DNA of 64,000 bases. Origin: Cristatella mucedo (Eukaryota; Bryozoa; Phylactolaemata; Cristatellidae). A model generated the notes under the pieces. The model did not search any database and was not told where the DNA came from. It saw only the letters and a list, made by a program, of their open reading frames with translations. The translations under genes were made by a program, and so were the position numbers. The DNA lies in the NCBI GenBank assembly GCA_009760855.2, contig WPIO01000065.1, forward strand, positions 1,221,501 through 1,285,500, written 5' to 3'. Of the stretch, positions 28,001 through 36,889 are shown piece by piece. Every line of letters begins with the position of its first letter. Position 1 is the stretch's first letter.

Positions 28001-28596
28001 CCTGTTTGACTTGCAAGAGAGGATCGTCTCGAACCGTGCGCACACTCCAGGCCTTCCGGTGGGCGGCTCCTGCTTGCAGCGAGCTCCGACCGGAATGGTC
28101 TGGCTCACTGCTGTATTGATCCCCTCCTAGTGTTTACTAGCGAGCGTTTCTGCATCGACGTGGAGGAAAAGTCACATTTCCTTGTCCGACCCTGTCTTGG
28201 TCAATCGGCCTTGACCCACATGCTCCCGTGAGTTGATGTGCTCTTGCACCACTCTTGTGCACGATGTTTTTGCTCCTCAGATTCTTGCGGCAGCGCCTTC
28301 CCCTATCGTGCGCACACCAGTACCACCATTTTAGTCATCAGCCTAGCGCTTGCTGTTGCATTGCTGAGCATTTCGATACATCCATGGCACCCCTCTTTTT
28401 TGTGTACTGAGAGTGAGAAGTAACCTTGGCAACCAGCTAGCAGATAATTTTGCTACTCGCTCAGGGTAGCCAGTCTTCCGTGCTAGGGACACTGCTGTTT
28501 TGCTTACAATATCACTGACGGCACTGTCAGGGTACTAATAATACGATTGTCGGTGTGGCACTTGCAGGGGGAACACCAGTGAGAGAAGAGCTCTAA
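577..28596 (+). CDS. UGGT1: UDP-glucose:glycoprotein glucosyltransferase, C-terminal 902 residues (20 exons)
   Basis: ER-lumen folding sensor: it transfers glucose from UDP-glucose to the high-mannose N-glycan of misfolded glycoproteins so that calnexin/calreticulin rebind them. Exons read by eye: 577-744, 1233-1410, 1615-1709, 1807-2022, 2342-2631, 6593-6698, 6784-6863, 7301-7490, 16136-16288, 18926-19011, 19500-19584, 19676-19770, 19936-20040, 20155-20239, 22814-22996, 23147-23250, 26970-27141, 27354-27470, 27691-27862, 28568-28596. They sum to 2709 nt, an exact multiple of three, and every junction is GT-AG with matching phase. The first exon here aligns near the middle of animal UGGT, so the N-terminal thioredoxin-like domains and signal peptide lie upstream of the window. 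No stop or frameshift is seen, so the gene looks functional. The symbol is by family; vertebrate UGGT1 and UGGT2 are not distinguished. Confidence 0.96.
841..920 (+). mobile_element. LINE family A 3' tail (hairpin plus ATT repeat)
   Basis: Contains AAAGTGCCTAGAAAGAGATT, the complementary GGGCACT about 25 nt later, then an ATT run. This is the shared 3' end of family A LINEs, with a perfect 6-bp closing stem. Only the extreme 3' end is present, as expected for a heavily 5'-truncated insertion. Confidence 0.75.
3725..3832 (+). mobile_element. LINE family A 3' tail
   Basis: Diverged copy of the family A end (CCTTTGCAGCAAATG, a degenerate stem, ATTGAGTTCTCCGAGGG, then an ATT run), lying in the 2632-6592 UGGT intron directly before a LINE B fragment. 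Confidence 0.65.
3866..4290 (+). mobile_element. LINE family B, 3' fragment
   Basis: Encodes the family B RT C-terminal region ([20 protein letters not shown]-type) with frame breaks, then the family 3' UTR ending near GTTATAGACACAAATACG. Confidence 0.75.
4291..6592. other. UGGT intron, no recognised feature
   Basis: AT-rich intron sequence. No ORF here resembles a known family and I see no tandem repeat or tail motif. The acceptor TTTGCAG at 6586-6592 opens the next exon. Confidence 0.4.
7765..7932. repeat. (TATG)n microsatellite, extension of a LINE B tail
   Basis: About 160 bp of ATGT/GTAT tetranucleotides with a few interruptions. It abuts the 3' end of the minus-strand LINE B at 7933, whose normal terminus is GAGATACAT. 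The array is therefore in register with the LINE tail (ATAC in LINE sense). Confidence 0.9.
7933..9690 (-). mobile_element. LINE family B (L2/CR1-like), 5'-truncated, RT-bearing
   Basis: Longest family B copy in the UGGT intron. On the minus strand, 9688 to 8837 encodes RT from about the [14 protein letters not shown] region through [16 protein letters not shown], a palm with [11 protein letters not shown], and [16 protein letters not shown]. After a frame break, 8796 to 8257 continues with [20 protein letters not shown] and [20 protein letters not shown]. This architecture is that of L2/CR1-clade RTs. The catalytic box reads YADN instead of YADD, and an in-frame expansion of an ATGATGTA-like unit (9125-9190) interrupts the palm, so the copy is dead. 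No endonuclease domain is present. Confidence 0.88.
9962..10016. repeat. (GA)n dinucleotide repeat
   Basis: About 50 bp of AG/GA just beyond the stop of the minus-strand RhoGEF. In that gene's sense it is a CT run and may lie in its 3' UTR. Confidence 0.9.
10121..11943 (-). CDS. RhoGEF with N-terminal zinc-ribbon-like motif (exon 2)
   Basis: Dbl-homology (DH) guanine-nucleotide exchange factor for Rho-family GTPases. The open frame runs without a break from 12061 to 10121; I place the exon start at 11943, where TTTACAG is a good acceptor. After an acidic, Gln/Glu-rich low-complexity stretch comes a Cys4 motif (CDDCGL ... FCRRC, about 11350-11440). The DH domain follows: the first conserved helix [16 protein letters not shown] (near 11330) and the signature helix [19 protein letters not shown] (10920-10870). 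About 220 residues follow without a PH domain that I can recognise. The exon is strongly GC-rich against AT-richer surroundings and has no intron, so a retrocopy origin is possible, but the frame is intact. It lies antisense in a UGGT intron. Confidence 0.8.
11944..13106 (-). other. Putative intron of the RhoGEF gene
   Basis: Bounded by donor GTAATC (13106) and acceptor TTTACAG (11944). It holds no other recognisable gene. A G-run is at about 12228. Confidence 0.35.
13107..13716 (-). CDS. Probable first exon of the RhoGEF gene
   Basis: A 278-residue frame starts with ATG at 13716 ([15 protein letters not shown]). It contains a serine/alanine-rich, low-complexity stretch and a [15 protein letters not shown] patch, and no domain that I recognise. 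GTAATC at 13106-13101 is a plausible donor, giving an exon of 203 codons plus one base. The acceptor at 11943 of the RhoGEF exon starts with two bases of a codon, so the join is in phase (Gly-Cys-Met-Leu) and the joined frame is 2433 nt, 810 residues. Joining is my inference; the frame to 12880 could instead be a separate single-exon gene. Confidence 0.45.
13720..14785. other. UGGT intron, no recognised feature
   Basis: Would hold the promoter of the minus-strand RhoGEF if the two-exon model is right. I see no TATA box at a convincing distance and no repeat match. Confidence 0.35.
14790..15250 (+). mobile_element. LINE family B, 3' fragment
   Basis: Decayed codons for the [13 protein letters not shown] block followed by the family 3' UTR, ending GTTACCGACGAAGATAAATT. 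More diverged than the copies at 16397 and 41052. Confidence 0.7.
16136..19770 (+). CDS. UGGT1: UGGT exons linking sensor and catalytic domains
   Basis: Four exons (16136-16288, 18926-19011, 19500-19584, 19676-19770). Conserved blocks are [24 protein letters not shown] and DTIVMANL in the first, [17 protein letters not shown] in the second, and a Ser-His ... DSPP ... VINSFNSKI block in the third. The fourth is acidic (around [15 protein letters not shown]) and corresponds to the variable linker before the GT24 domain. The first of these exons is followed after about 110 bp by a LINE B insertion, so the intron has grown by transposition. Confidence 0.94.
16397..16868 (+). mobile_element. LINE family B, 3' fragment
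   Basis: Well-preserved C-terminus ([20 protein letters not shown] through ECAIQNSPA) and 3' UTR, with the tail GGAGATACATTACATTAG. It lies about 110 bp inside the intron after UGGT exon 16136-16288. Confidence 0.88.
16975..17150 (+). mobile_element. LINE family A 3' end
   Basis: Family A 3' UTR: GACCCTGTGCATGTCACCCC, ATGTTATTCATG, then AAAGTGCCTAGAAAGAG, GAGGGTGCTTTATC and an ATT run. Confidence 0.85.
17435..17545 (-). mobile_element. LINE family A 3' tail, reverse orientation
   Basis: AAT-rich run, then ATAGTGCCCTCAGAGAACTC and CTAGGCACTTTACATTTGC. The stem GTGCC/GGCAC pairs perfectly with T-A where other copies have C-G. Confidence 0.8.
17546..18925. other. UGGT intron, no recognised feature
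   Basis: No coding match. A short tRNA-A-box-like piece (GTGGCTCAGTAGG) near 17600 has no convincing B box. Confidence 0.35.
19284..19410. repeat. GT/CG-rich simple repeat
   Basis: Impure (TG)n with GC steps in the intron between UGGT exons at 18926 and 19500. The Cys/Val-rich frames across it are artefacts. Confidence 0.9.
19936..28596 (+). CDS. UGGT1: UGGT GT24 catalytic domain and REEL retrieval signal
   Basis: Eight exons (19936-20040, 20155-20239, 22814-22996, 23147-23250, 26970-27141, 27354-27470, 27691-27862, 28568-28596) hold the glycosyltransferase family 24 domain. Visible motifs in order: [50 protein letters not shown], the metal-binding DxD as [69 protein letters not shown] and WLWCETWC. 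The last 29-nt exon supplies Pro-Val-Arg-Glu-Glu-Leu and the stop, the same REEL-type ER signal as in other animals. This block is the most conserved part of the protein and fixes the identification. Confidence 0.97.
20390..20645 (+). mobile_element. LINE family A 3' fragment
   Basis: Decayed end of the RT frame (TTTAAAAAGGAGCTAAA-type) and 3' UTR with GTAAAGTGCCTAGAAAGAG, followed by an AT-rich tail. Confidence 0.65.
20752..20905 (-). mobile_element. tRNA-derived SINE family 1 sharing the LINE A tail
   Basis: In the minus sense: A box TGGTCTAGCGG, B-box-like GGGCTCGAGCC, then GAAGCGCCTGAATAGAGATT and GGGGTGCTATATAAATG. The last part is the LINE A hairpin. A second copy is at 31203. Polymerase III boxes and a borrowed LINE end are the hallmarks of a SINE mobilised by its partner LINE. 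Confidence 0.8.
21050..21245 (+). mobile_element. tRNA-derived SINE family 2
   Basis: Head ATGGCACACTAGGTAAGGAG (A-box-like), GGGTTCGTATC (B box), a body with GTGATAGCCTATAAGGCTC, and an end with AGAGGCTGTTAAATCAAC before a TATTT-rich tail. Related copies are at 26290 (+), 36040 (-) and 45585 (-). Confidence 0.75.
21350..21690 (+). repeat. Diverged direct duplication, unit about 180 bp
   Basis: CCATTTCCAAAATAA ... CAGGTTTACCCACTA ... TGTGCAATTGGCCTCCA (from 21359) recurs as CCATTTTCAAAATAA ... CAGGTTTACTCACCG ... GCCAATGGCTTCCA (from 21535). Not coding. Confidence 0.55.
21990..22470 (+). mobile_element. LINE family A 3' fragment
   Basis: Encodes the [19 protein letters not shown] block with breaks, then the family 3' UTR (GCATGTCACCCC, AAAGTGCCTAGAAAGAG, GAGGGTGCTATATC) and an ATT tail. 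Confidence 0.85.
23251..25110. other. UGGT intron, mostly unassigned
   Basis: A possible A-box-like piece (CCCGAGCGGTTAAAGG near 23627) without a clear B box. The minus-strand frame at 24313-24666 resembles no family I know. Confidence 0.35.
25115..26215 (-). mobile_element. LINE family A, RT C-terminal half
   Basis: Minus-strand frames at 26125-25658 and 25748-25533 match the family A fingers/thumb region ([55 protein letters not shown]). The 3' UTR follows, ending at the AAT-rich run at 25125. Frameshifted and inactive. Confidence 0.85.
25373..25392. repeat. (TA)n run inside LINE A 3' UTR
   Basis: About 20 bp of alternating TA within the LINE A copy. Confidence 0.85.
26290..26462 (+). mobile_element. 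Degenerate SINE family 2 copy
   Basis: Keeps GGTTAAGGCACTTCC, GTTTTGAGTCGTGG, AAAGGCTCTTCCGCC and ACTGAGGCTGTTAAG in family order, but the boxes are eroded. Confidence 0.55.
26463..26969. other. UGGT intron, no recognised feature
   Basis: No repeat or coding match seen. The exon acceptor is GATCATAG at 26962-26969. Confidence 0.35.
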
Positions 28597-29260
28597 CTCG
28601 CAGGAATGGGGGCCATGAAAGTGCTCGCGAGTCTGGCTATCTGGCTGGTGACTATTCGGTGTGGCTTCTTTGTCGTCTTAGTAATTTGGGCCCATTTGCT
28701 TTGGTTCGACTGCTTGGCCGCCACCTGTAGCTGTCATTGGTACACTACTGGCAGACAAAACTGCTCGCAGTGTGTCACCCGGCTCGACCAAGTGTCCTAG
28801 CATGGTTCATCCGACGTGACCTGCCGGTTGCAAGGAGCCACCACGTGTACACGTGCTGTTTGCAATGCTCTGCAATGAATGAAATGTATAAATTTGCATA
28901 TGTCATTACTGTCGGCCGTACTTGCGATTTCCTGTTACCTTTGTAATAAGCGATGCACTGCATTGTGCCGTCAAGTCGGCTGTCATCGCTGCACGGTCTG
29001 CTCAAGGCAGTCTGGCAGCTGCCATAGCCTGGCAAGCGATCGTTGGCCTTGTCTGGTTCTTCCTGCTATTCCATAGAAGTGACTTGTGAATGCTACTCTG
29101 TGGTGCAGTGCGGGCTTGCATGCCCGTAGCGTCACCGGGCTCGACTTGCTGGTCTCGCTGCTCGGCCAGTTGATGCACTAGCGTTGCTCCCATGCACATT
29201 TCTGTGCAGGGGAGCACCGCCCCACCTGCGCGTTGTCAATAAATAGCTGTATCGGCGTTG
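28597..29260 (+). other. UGGT1: UGGT 3' UTR (inferred)
   Basis: Sequence from the stop to just past the first good AATAAA on this strand. Open frames in it are short and match nothing I know. Confidence 0.5.
29238..29243 (+). promoter_or_regulatory. Candidate polyadenylation signal AATAAA for UGGT
   Basis: Canonical AATAAA about 640 bp past the UGGT stop, followed by GT-rich sequence. It is the first canonical signal I see in the sense direction after the last exon. Confidence 0.5.
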
Positions 29261-30560
29261 TGTCTTATGTACGGTTCGAGCTGTACGTGCCCTCAGTTGA
29301 TTCACCCTGCTTTACTGTTTTGCTCTGTTGTTTCACTCTGTTTAAACTAGGGCATGGTCCAGCTCAGCTGCTTGGCCTTAGACAGTTAGGCTTGCATTTC
29401 TTTAACGATGCTTTAATTAACGCATTTATTTTCTAGACTTGTAAGATATGCATCTATAGCCCGAATTCCATAGGGCCAGGCATTAGCCCAAAGCTCCACC
29501 CGTGGAGGCAGGTGATGGATGTAAATTTAGGCATCTGCAAAGCCATAAGATTTTCATTTCTTGGTTGGTTATGAGCTTCAGACTGGCGCTCCGCAATGCC
29601 CAGCAACTGGAGACAGGAGACTTCATGAGCGACTAAATACAGAGACCACAACCGATGAAAGCAATCTGGTTTAACCGATGTACTCTGGGAAGGAGGAGGC
29701 TGTAGGTGTAGGACATTTTTAAGCAACACATTTAGGCAGCAGCAGCTAGAGAGGTAGCTAGAAGTGAGGAAGCAATGGCGATATATATTTTTTGTAAGAG
29801 TTGTTTACAGGGGGAGGAGGGGAGCTCTTTTTCCAGTCCTTGTAGAGGAACTCTTTTAGTGTCGGGGCAAGCTTCTAGCACTTGATGATCCTGGTCGTAG
29901 TTTCGAATCCGTCGGCAGTTAATTCTGTCTAGCCCACAGCAAGCAAGAGTGTTTGCCACTAAAGCACTTCTGCCTCGAGATAAATGGGTCTGTTGAATCA
30001 GCTGACCCACTTTTGCTTGGTGTCAGCATCTCGGGCATTTTGAGATGTTTCTTTTGACACCCTGGTATAGCGAGTTGACTGCCTTTTAAGTTTCTGTATC
30101 TCAATTTGTCATTCTTCACTCTTGTGATTTGTAATAGTGGCAAGTTTCACGTGCTACCGGTTTGCTTTTCTTGTTTGCCATTGTGCATTTGAGTGGAAGG
30201 ACATCCGGCTAAAAAAAGTCCTAACTCGGCACCGATGCTAGATTAGAGTTTTTCACGACTGATTTGTTTCCTATTGCCACCGTAGCTTAAAACATTAGAA
30301 GGCACCGACCATCTGAGTAGAGGTACTCCACTAGTAATCTAGCCATCACCCACTTCAAATATGAGACATCTTACTTTCCATGCTTGTGAATCGTGCAGTG
30401 AAAGCCGTATGTCAAAATAGTTCTGTTTAAACATGGCTTAATCCACAGGTAAAGTCTATCGTAGTGCTCACTTTTTTTAGATGCTGTACCTACTGAATAG
30501 CTATTTGAGCTATTAATCTTGATCTACTCGCCTACTACACACCTGAGCCTTTAGACTTCC
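29261..30560. other. Intergenic, unassigned
   Basis: Short minus-strand frames at 30143-29454 have no family I recognise and are broken by stops. A B-box-like GTTTCGAATCC near 29902 lacks an A box at the right distance. Confidence 0.3.
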
Positions 30561-30564
30561 ACCT

Positions 30565-31455
30565 TTAATAATAATAAATTGGCGCCCTTTGAGGCACTTT
30601 ACTTATGCTGCATAGAAAGCATTACCAAATGATAGTAACACCTGCAAGGCGGGAACATCCGGAAGCAGCAGGCACAGTCAATGTAAGCAGTCATGTGCAC
30701 ACGAAGGATGAATCACTAAGACCCACTAAATGCTGTAAGAAAAAGGTGTTTTACAATTTTTGAATGTCGCGAAGTCAGGAGATGTGACGTGCGTCGGTAG
30801 TGAGTTTCAGGCTTTGGCAAAACGTATGCGAAGTAACCAGAATCACTTTGCCATACTTCTGTACTTATATTTACCCAATCAAATTGCTGAGCTATCGCCG
30901 CCATTTAGATAGTAAGAGTAGGAACTGCTTAGGTGAGATGAGAGGCGTTCGAGAAGGACGAGACGATAAATAGTATAAAACGCTTCCCAAAGATCAAACG
31001 AAACAAGCAGAGAGACTACTTAAGTCTGTATTTCTTAAAAGGTCGTTATACAACCTCAGCAATGCTGACTCGGTGTAGTGATTAGCACTTCAACCAGACT
31101 TAAACTTACTAGGTTTGAAGTTTTAGTATAAGAGTTTAGCTGCTTGCCACTACTCGTTTCAATGTCTGGTAGGAACGGCAATAGAAAGACTGGGCGGAAG
31201 TAGCTCAATCTGGTTTGGTCTAGCGGTTAAGGTACTCGTCCCGACCGAAGTCTGACTAAAGTCGTGGGCTCAAGCCCCAAGGCATATGTGAAGCGCCTGA
31301 ATATAGATTAAGTTCTCTTGGGGTGCTATATAAATGAATGATTTATTATTATTATTTATAATCTCTCCCGGTCTAGCGTTGCCTTCTTAATGAGTCGCCC
31401 AACAACAGGCTTTTTGAAAGGCAGGAGAAATCGAAGGCCAAGGAAATATTTACTA
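30565..31455 (-). mobile_element. LINE family A, decayed, split by a SINE
   Basis: Starts with the AAT-rich run and hairpin remnant (TTGGCGCCCTTTGAGGCAC) and runs through 3' UTR and RT fragments with internal deletions. On the far side of the SINE at 31203-31356 the frame resumes with the RT N-terminal stretch VVGRLIKKATLD. Confidence 0.75.
31203..31356 (+). mobile_element. tRNA-derived SINE family 1 inserted in LINE A
   Basis: A box TGGTCTAGCGG, B-box-like GGGCTCAAGCC, the LINE-A-type tail GAAGCGCCTGAATATAG plus TTGGGGTGCTATATAAATG, then ATT repeats. The LINE A sequence continues on both sides in the same order. Confidence 0.82.
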
Positions 31456-31459
31456 TTTC

Positions 31460-32720
31460 TTTTATGTATGGCAGCAGCAGATTTATGCATTGTAGAAGAA
31501 GAATAGTGAGTTGTAGGATCTTGCGGTCTTCTTTCACACGACACATGCAGATGGCAGCAGCAATTCCTGTAGCCCGTCGGCAGGCAGATCGTGCCTACCA
31601 ATGCAGTTGGGCTAGCTTTCTCACGCGAGCCAACCGTACTTCTTAGCCGGTTCACTTTAAAGCTCCTCACAATATCTCTTTCCTGATTGCAATATGCTGC
31701 CACGGAGCGGCCGAGCTCAGTCGGCTCTCCTCGGAACTCGACTTGGAATTTGGCTTTTTGACACGGTATGGCGATGCATGAGTGTTAGCGTGAGCAATTT
31801 TACCACGATCATCCTAGGGGTAAAGCTAATAGCCAGCTATAAGGAAGCAAGACGGAATTCTTACCGACCGCGTTAGCGTTCTGCAAGGAGCAGTTCCGAA
31901 GTAAGACAAACCGTGTAAACTGGGGAGATGTAATAGGTCCTCCGAGGTGCGCCTTCTCCGGTGAATTTAATTAGAGCGGCCTTTCTCGCCTACCGCCTCA
32001 CGATCTTCTGATTTCAATGTGAAGAGCTCGTTGCGGGACATTTGGTGGAACGCATCGATGATTTCTCCGGCCATCTCAGCGGCAACGCATTTCAAAGAGA
32101 CAAATATGGCTTGCCATTGACGTATCTCGCGGCTAGTCGCTCGCGAGGCCGCCTTTGGTCTCGATAGAGTGTCTTGGCCAAGAAATGGATTCGTGCTTAG
32201 CTCCTCGGTCTTCCGTCGGTCTTGGACAACCTCCCCAGTCTTGGTGACCTATGCACCCAAAGCGGAAGCAAGACTGGAGCCGGAGCGAGGCGGACCCGAC
32301 GTAAATGCGGCTGTCTGAAATTTTAATCTCAGTGGCCCCGTGACCAAGGTCAGCCTTCTCGTGGCTGAGGGCGAGAGTACTTCTCTTAGGAGCCACGGTG
32401 GCCGCGGTACTCGACTGTACTGACAAGCTGATCTTATCAGCTAAATCAGCCGCCAGTTCTCCGATAAGTCGACGCCGCGGCCGAGCGGGAAATTGCTTTA
32501 TGAATCAGTAGCGGAGCCCAGGGCGAGGCTACGGGTCAGTGGCCCCTCCTCCACCCCCCCCCCCGAGTGTAGTCGGGCCGCCGAGGACCGGGTACCGACA
32601 TCCGCTACCCGCTAGCATCGCGGGATATAGCGTAGAAAATGCGCAGCATTTGGTGGCTGGCTCGTCCCAGTCTGACCAAGGCAGCGAAGGCGCGTAAGGC
32701 GGCTTGATACCGCCGGCTTT
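31460..32720. other. Unassigned, moderately GC-rich
   Basis: Minus frames (for example 32426-32133) have no recognisable domain. A C-run is at about 32556. No terminal repeat identified. Confidence 0.3.
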
Positions 32721-32721
32721 A

Positions 32722-33146
32722 TAAATAATAATAATAATAATGCTTCGATATAGCGCCCTCAGAGAACTCCATCTCTTTCTAGGCACTTTACATTTTCTGG
32801 CGATACAAATGCCAAGTCCTTTTTCACCCCGGTCGCTCACCCCTCGCTCTTTTAATATTGAAAAGGCTAGATCAGCCGCATCTCTGCCGAGACATTTGTC
32901 ATTTGCAGCTCCCAAATTAGAATGGCTAAGTTTGCGATAATCATCTATATTAGGCGAGATAAAAGCCGACAGTCGTGTGATGTCAGTGATATGTGATGTC
33001 TTCAGTCGGTCGCTTCGCTTTGAGCCAGGCAGGAGCTGCAATCTCGACGTCGGGTAGGGCCGTTTGTCGAGAGGCACCCTGGATTCGCGGCGGTGCGTGT
33101 GAGTTTTTTGTACGCCGCAGTGGACGTTCCGGAAGGCTGTAACCAC
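32722..33146 (-). mobile_element. Unknown repeat or chimera ending in a LINE A tail
   Basis: The right end of a 205-residue minus-strand frame (33146-32529) reads through about 320 bp of sequence not found elsewhere in the window into a good LINE A hairpin (GCGCCCTCAGAGAACTCC, CTAGGCACTTTAC) and an AAT run. This could be another SINE-like passenger or the junction of two insertions. Confidence 0.4.
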
Positions 33147-33225
33147 TCGTCACTGTTAAATGGACCTCCAGACTATCCAGGATATCAACTTTTTGCCTTC
33201 GGGTATGGACGAGCTTTGTTGCTGC

Positions 33226-34530
33226 CGCGTTGATAAAGTGCCCTCAGAGAACTCAATCTCTCTCTAGGCGCTTTACGTTTGCTGCAAAGGGAAATGCAAT
33301 TGAGTGGTGAGTAATATCATGCTTGATAAACAGCATGAATAACATGGTTAGGGGTGACATGCACAGGGTTAGCATGCAAGTGTGGTTAGTGGCAGCATGC
33401 ACAGTGTCAGCACACATAAGCACATCAAGGATGAATCACAGGGACCCACTAAATGCTGTCATAAATAGGTGTTTTAAGTTCTTTTTAAATGTGGTCATGT
33501 CAGGGGATGTTCTGACTCAAGTCGGGAGGGAGTTCCAGGCTTTGGGAGCATACAAGCTAAATGCATGGTCTCCAAAGGATTTGAGGTTTGTACGAGGTAT
33601 TGGTAAACTGTTGGATTTCGAAAAGCGAGTGGTACGATGCTTGGCCTGATGGGGGAGTATATCTGAGAAATATGCTGGAGCCAAAGAACGAAATGACCTA
33701 AAAGTGAGCGACAAAACCTTGAAGTTAATCCGTTACTTGACTGATAGCCAGTGCAGGTCGACGAGAAGTGGTGTGATGTGGCAACTGCGACGCTCACGAC
33801 AGACAAGCCTAGCTGCAGAGTTTTGCACCAGCTGCAATCGCCTGATCGCACATGCCGATAGGCCAGTGAGCAGTGAGTTGCAGAAGTCGAGACGGGATGT
33901 CATGAATGCATGGACCAACTTAGACGTGGCATCCTTATCTAAACAAGCCCGAATTTTAGCAATGTTATGAAGCTGAAAATAGGCGGATTTGACTGTGGAG
34001 CTGATATGGTCGTCTAACGAGAGGTCGCTTTGGAACACGACACCTAGATTTCGAGCTGATTCAACAGGAGATATGCTGGCAGAGCCAATTTTGAGCGTCA
34101 GCCTTTCCAATTTGTGAATCACACTGGGTTTGCCCATAACTAGTAAGTTAGTTTTATCATCGTTAAGTTTTAGAAAATTTGCTGCCATCTATGTGCGAAT
34201 GTAATCAATACATGCAGCAAGTGAGTTGAGAGAATTAAGGTGCTCGAAGGCTGGGAGGGATCAAAGCAAAGGTACAACTGAGTGTCATCCGCATAGAAGT
34301 GAAAGCCTAGATTGTGCTTGGCAATCACATCAGTAAGAGGGAGAGTATAAACCGTGAAAAGAACCGGACCTAGCACGAAGCCTTGAGGTACCCCATATTT
34401 CAGAGGTACCTCGGACGATCTTTGTCCATTCAAGTCAATACTTTGGAGTTTCCCACTGAGATAGGACCTGAACCACTGCAGAGCAGTGCCAGTGATGGCC
34501 AGGCGAGATGAGAGGCGCTCTAGAAGAAGA
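33226..34530 (-). mobile_element. LINE family A (L2/CR1-like), RT-bearing
   Basis: Minus-strand frames 34433-34170, 34188-33733 and 33714-33517 cover the RT palm (GVPQGFVLGPVLF, intact YADD in [12 protein letters not shown]), then NDDKTNLLVMGKPSVIHKLE, RNLGVVFQSDLSLDDHISST and LDFCNSLLTGLSA. The 3' UTR and hairpin end near 33235. Frameshifts separate the pieces. The 5' end stops abruptly at about 34530 within the region before GVPQG. Confidence 0.9.
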
Positions 34531-36035
34531 TCGCATAAGCCAACAACAGCGAGAGGGAACTAAGCATAACAGTTGCCGAACTCTACGTGCAACAGGTCTC
34601 CACCGCCGAGAGATTCCAAGTAACAAAGATGCATACCCTCTACTGAAGCAGCGAAAGAGACGCCCGAAGCGATCTTGGCTGCCATCCGTCCTTCGGGATG
34701 TGCGTGCATAGCAGCAGGAAGACTCCTCGCTGGATCCCACACTTCGCGCCTACGACGAACTTATTTTAACCGACTACCGCGGTCGACGCTTGCGTCGTCG
34801 CCGATCGTGTCTCATTTGAGTTAAAGGACAGGCAGGCTTGGCCAAGCCGGGTGACTCCCGGCGGGCCATATACTACAGCCGCGACGCAGACATCGGAGCC
34901 CTACCCAAGGGAACGAACTTACTGATATTAATCTTGAAGTTGCAGAGCGGTGCTCTCCGTAGCCGCCAAGTTACGCACGATACTGTCGGCGTGCGCGCGT
35001 GCATTGGTGCTGCCCCTACAAGTCGCTAGCCACGGTGTAAGACTCGGGGCTCGACCGTCGCTATCCGTCGCGCCTTGGCTGGGACTAGCGCCGTTAAGAG
35101 CACAACGTCTGTGGCCTAGTTACGCCCAGGTATGTGGAGGACGCAATGCCGCGTTTGTAACATTATCTCGGCGAACTCCGGAGCGCCCCGCGGTCCACTA
35201 CGCTTTGTCGTAAACGGATATTCGCTGTAAAATATCGACATTAAGCGGTCGCCCGTCGTGACTGGCGACGCACTAGCGTCGCCGAGCCGCACACTATATC
35301 CCAGCAAGTTGTAGCAGCTTCCACTTCCGGACAGAACTGGGCGGCAAGCGCGCGGCGCTCGTAGCGTCGCTAGTCGTCCCAGCCGACGCGAGGCGAATAG
35401 CTGAGCAGCTCCCAGCCTTGGTACCGCGGCCGGCGTCTTGCAGGTGCTGCATCAATGCACGCAGGCATACGGACAGCGGCGGACGACGGCAGCAACGCAG
35501 AGCGCCCCCTGCCTTATCGTAGCAGGTCCGTATCCGTTGCGTAGAGAAGTCGATTGGACAGCAACGGAGACTAGCAATTATTCAGCCTTTACGTACGCCA
35601 ACTGTCGTATGGCTTCGCGGCCTAACGTGGCACAACTTAGCTCGAACTCCGCGGCGCGAACTCGCGTTGCGCAGCCTTGTACGACCTTAAGCTTTTGTAC
35701 TGCCTCAGCCAAAGATTTTCGCATAAACGGTGTCTAGTCATTATGTGTCAGGAACCGTGAATGAAGAACATCAGTCATAACCTGGCTGATTTAGCATGCC
35801 AACGTTTCGTATGGTTTGTTAGGTCACATGCGCTGCAGCTGTAAGCGTCCTTGGGATTGGGTGGATGCTTGCCGTAGTCTGAAGCTGCATTTACTCTGGC
35901 CAACGCTTGGACTAAAGACACCCGAAATCTTGAGGCTCCGTCATCAGTTTTCTGCGGTAAGAGGCGGGGACAGGCGGCTAACGGGAATGAAGTAACGCCA
36001 AAGGACTCGGCGGCGGAGGAGGCGTAACCTGCGGC
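34531..36035. other. Unassigned CpG-rich block
   Basis: Visibly richer in CG dinucleotides than the UGGT introns. No frame longer than about 100 codons resembles a protein family, and no terminal repeats were found. Confidence 0.35.
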
Positions 36036-36037
36036 TT

Positions 36038-36240
36038 ACCGAGCGGCGTAAAAATAATACTAGCTGATGTACAGCCTCTTTCGTATAGCGATAGAAGAGC
36101 CTTTACGGCTATCACCGCCGCTTGCAGCGGCGATAAAGAATCACCCATCGCAGTATTCGAAACCACGACCTTGGTCCCGAGGTCGTGAAAAACAAGCGCC
36201 CTACCTAGTGTGCCAACATCGTTCATCCAAGGCGTAACCT
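36038..36240 (-). mobile_element. tRNA-derived SINE family 2
   Basis: Minus sense: ACACTAGGTAGGGCGC, a B-box-like GGTTTCGAATACTGCG, GTGATAGCCGTAAAGGCTC, CGCTATACGAAAGAGGCTG, then an AT-rich end. About 75-80% like the copy at 45585 by eye. Confidence 0.75.
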
Positions 36241-36889
36241 ACTGCCGAATGCGGTTCGGTGTGCGCCTACGCGCAATAAGCAGGCCGCCACGAAATGAGC
36301 GTTTCTGGGGCTGACCCACTTACCGTTACTAGGGGGGTCGTGAGTTCGCGGCGTGAATTGGAAAGAGACGCACACGAATAGGTGATTTTTACTGAGCTTT
36401 ATTCGGAAGTGCACAATGCCGCTTCGCGTCTAGCTCAGTTTATCTCCACACTCCTCGCGGGATCTCAACAGCACAAGCACTCTTTCGAGGACAGCGCGTC
36501 CCCATACTTAGGTTACCTAAGTCTACTGTGGGGAACGGCCCAAATTAGACGGAGGAGCCCGAACTAAAGCCTAGACCCTGGCTGAAGAACTAGAGCTCCG
36601 CTTCCACCGTGAAGGCAGGAATTCCTCACACGCTACAAAGAACTACTTCCAGTTCGCATCGGCAAATCCCTGCGCCGGGACCACGTGCACGCGAACGTAC
36701 ACACAAAACGCAAACACAAACTCAAATTGAGAGCCACGGGCCTTGTATTTGGTGAACAAGGTTTACGAAGTTTCGATGGATTCCTCTGTGTGTTTGCCCT
36801 TGTCGGTCCTAGCACGGGCTCTGCGCTCAAGGATTTTCTTCCTGTCTTTATCAAGCTTCGGCTTGACTATTACCACCTACAACTTATAC

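Noticed and set aside
29454-30143. Minus-strand frames after UGGT as a small gene
   Set aside because: Three frames with stops, no shared splice sites in phase and no known domain.
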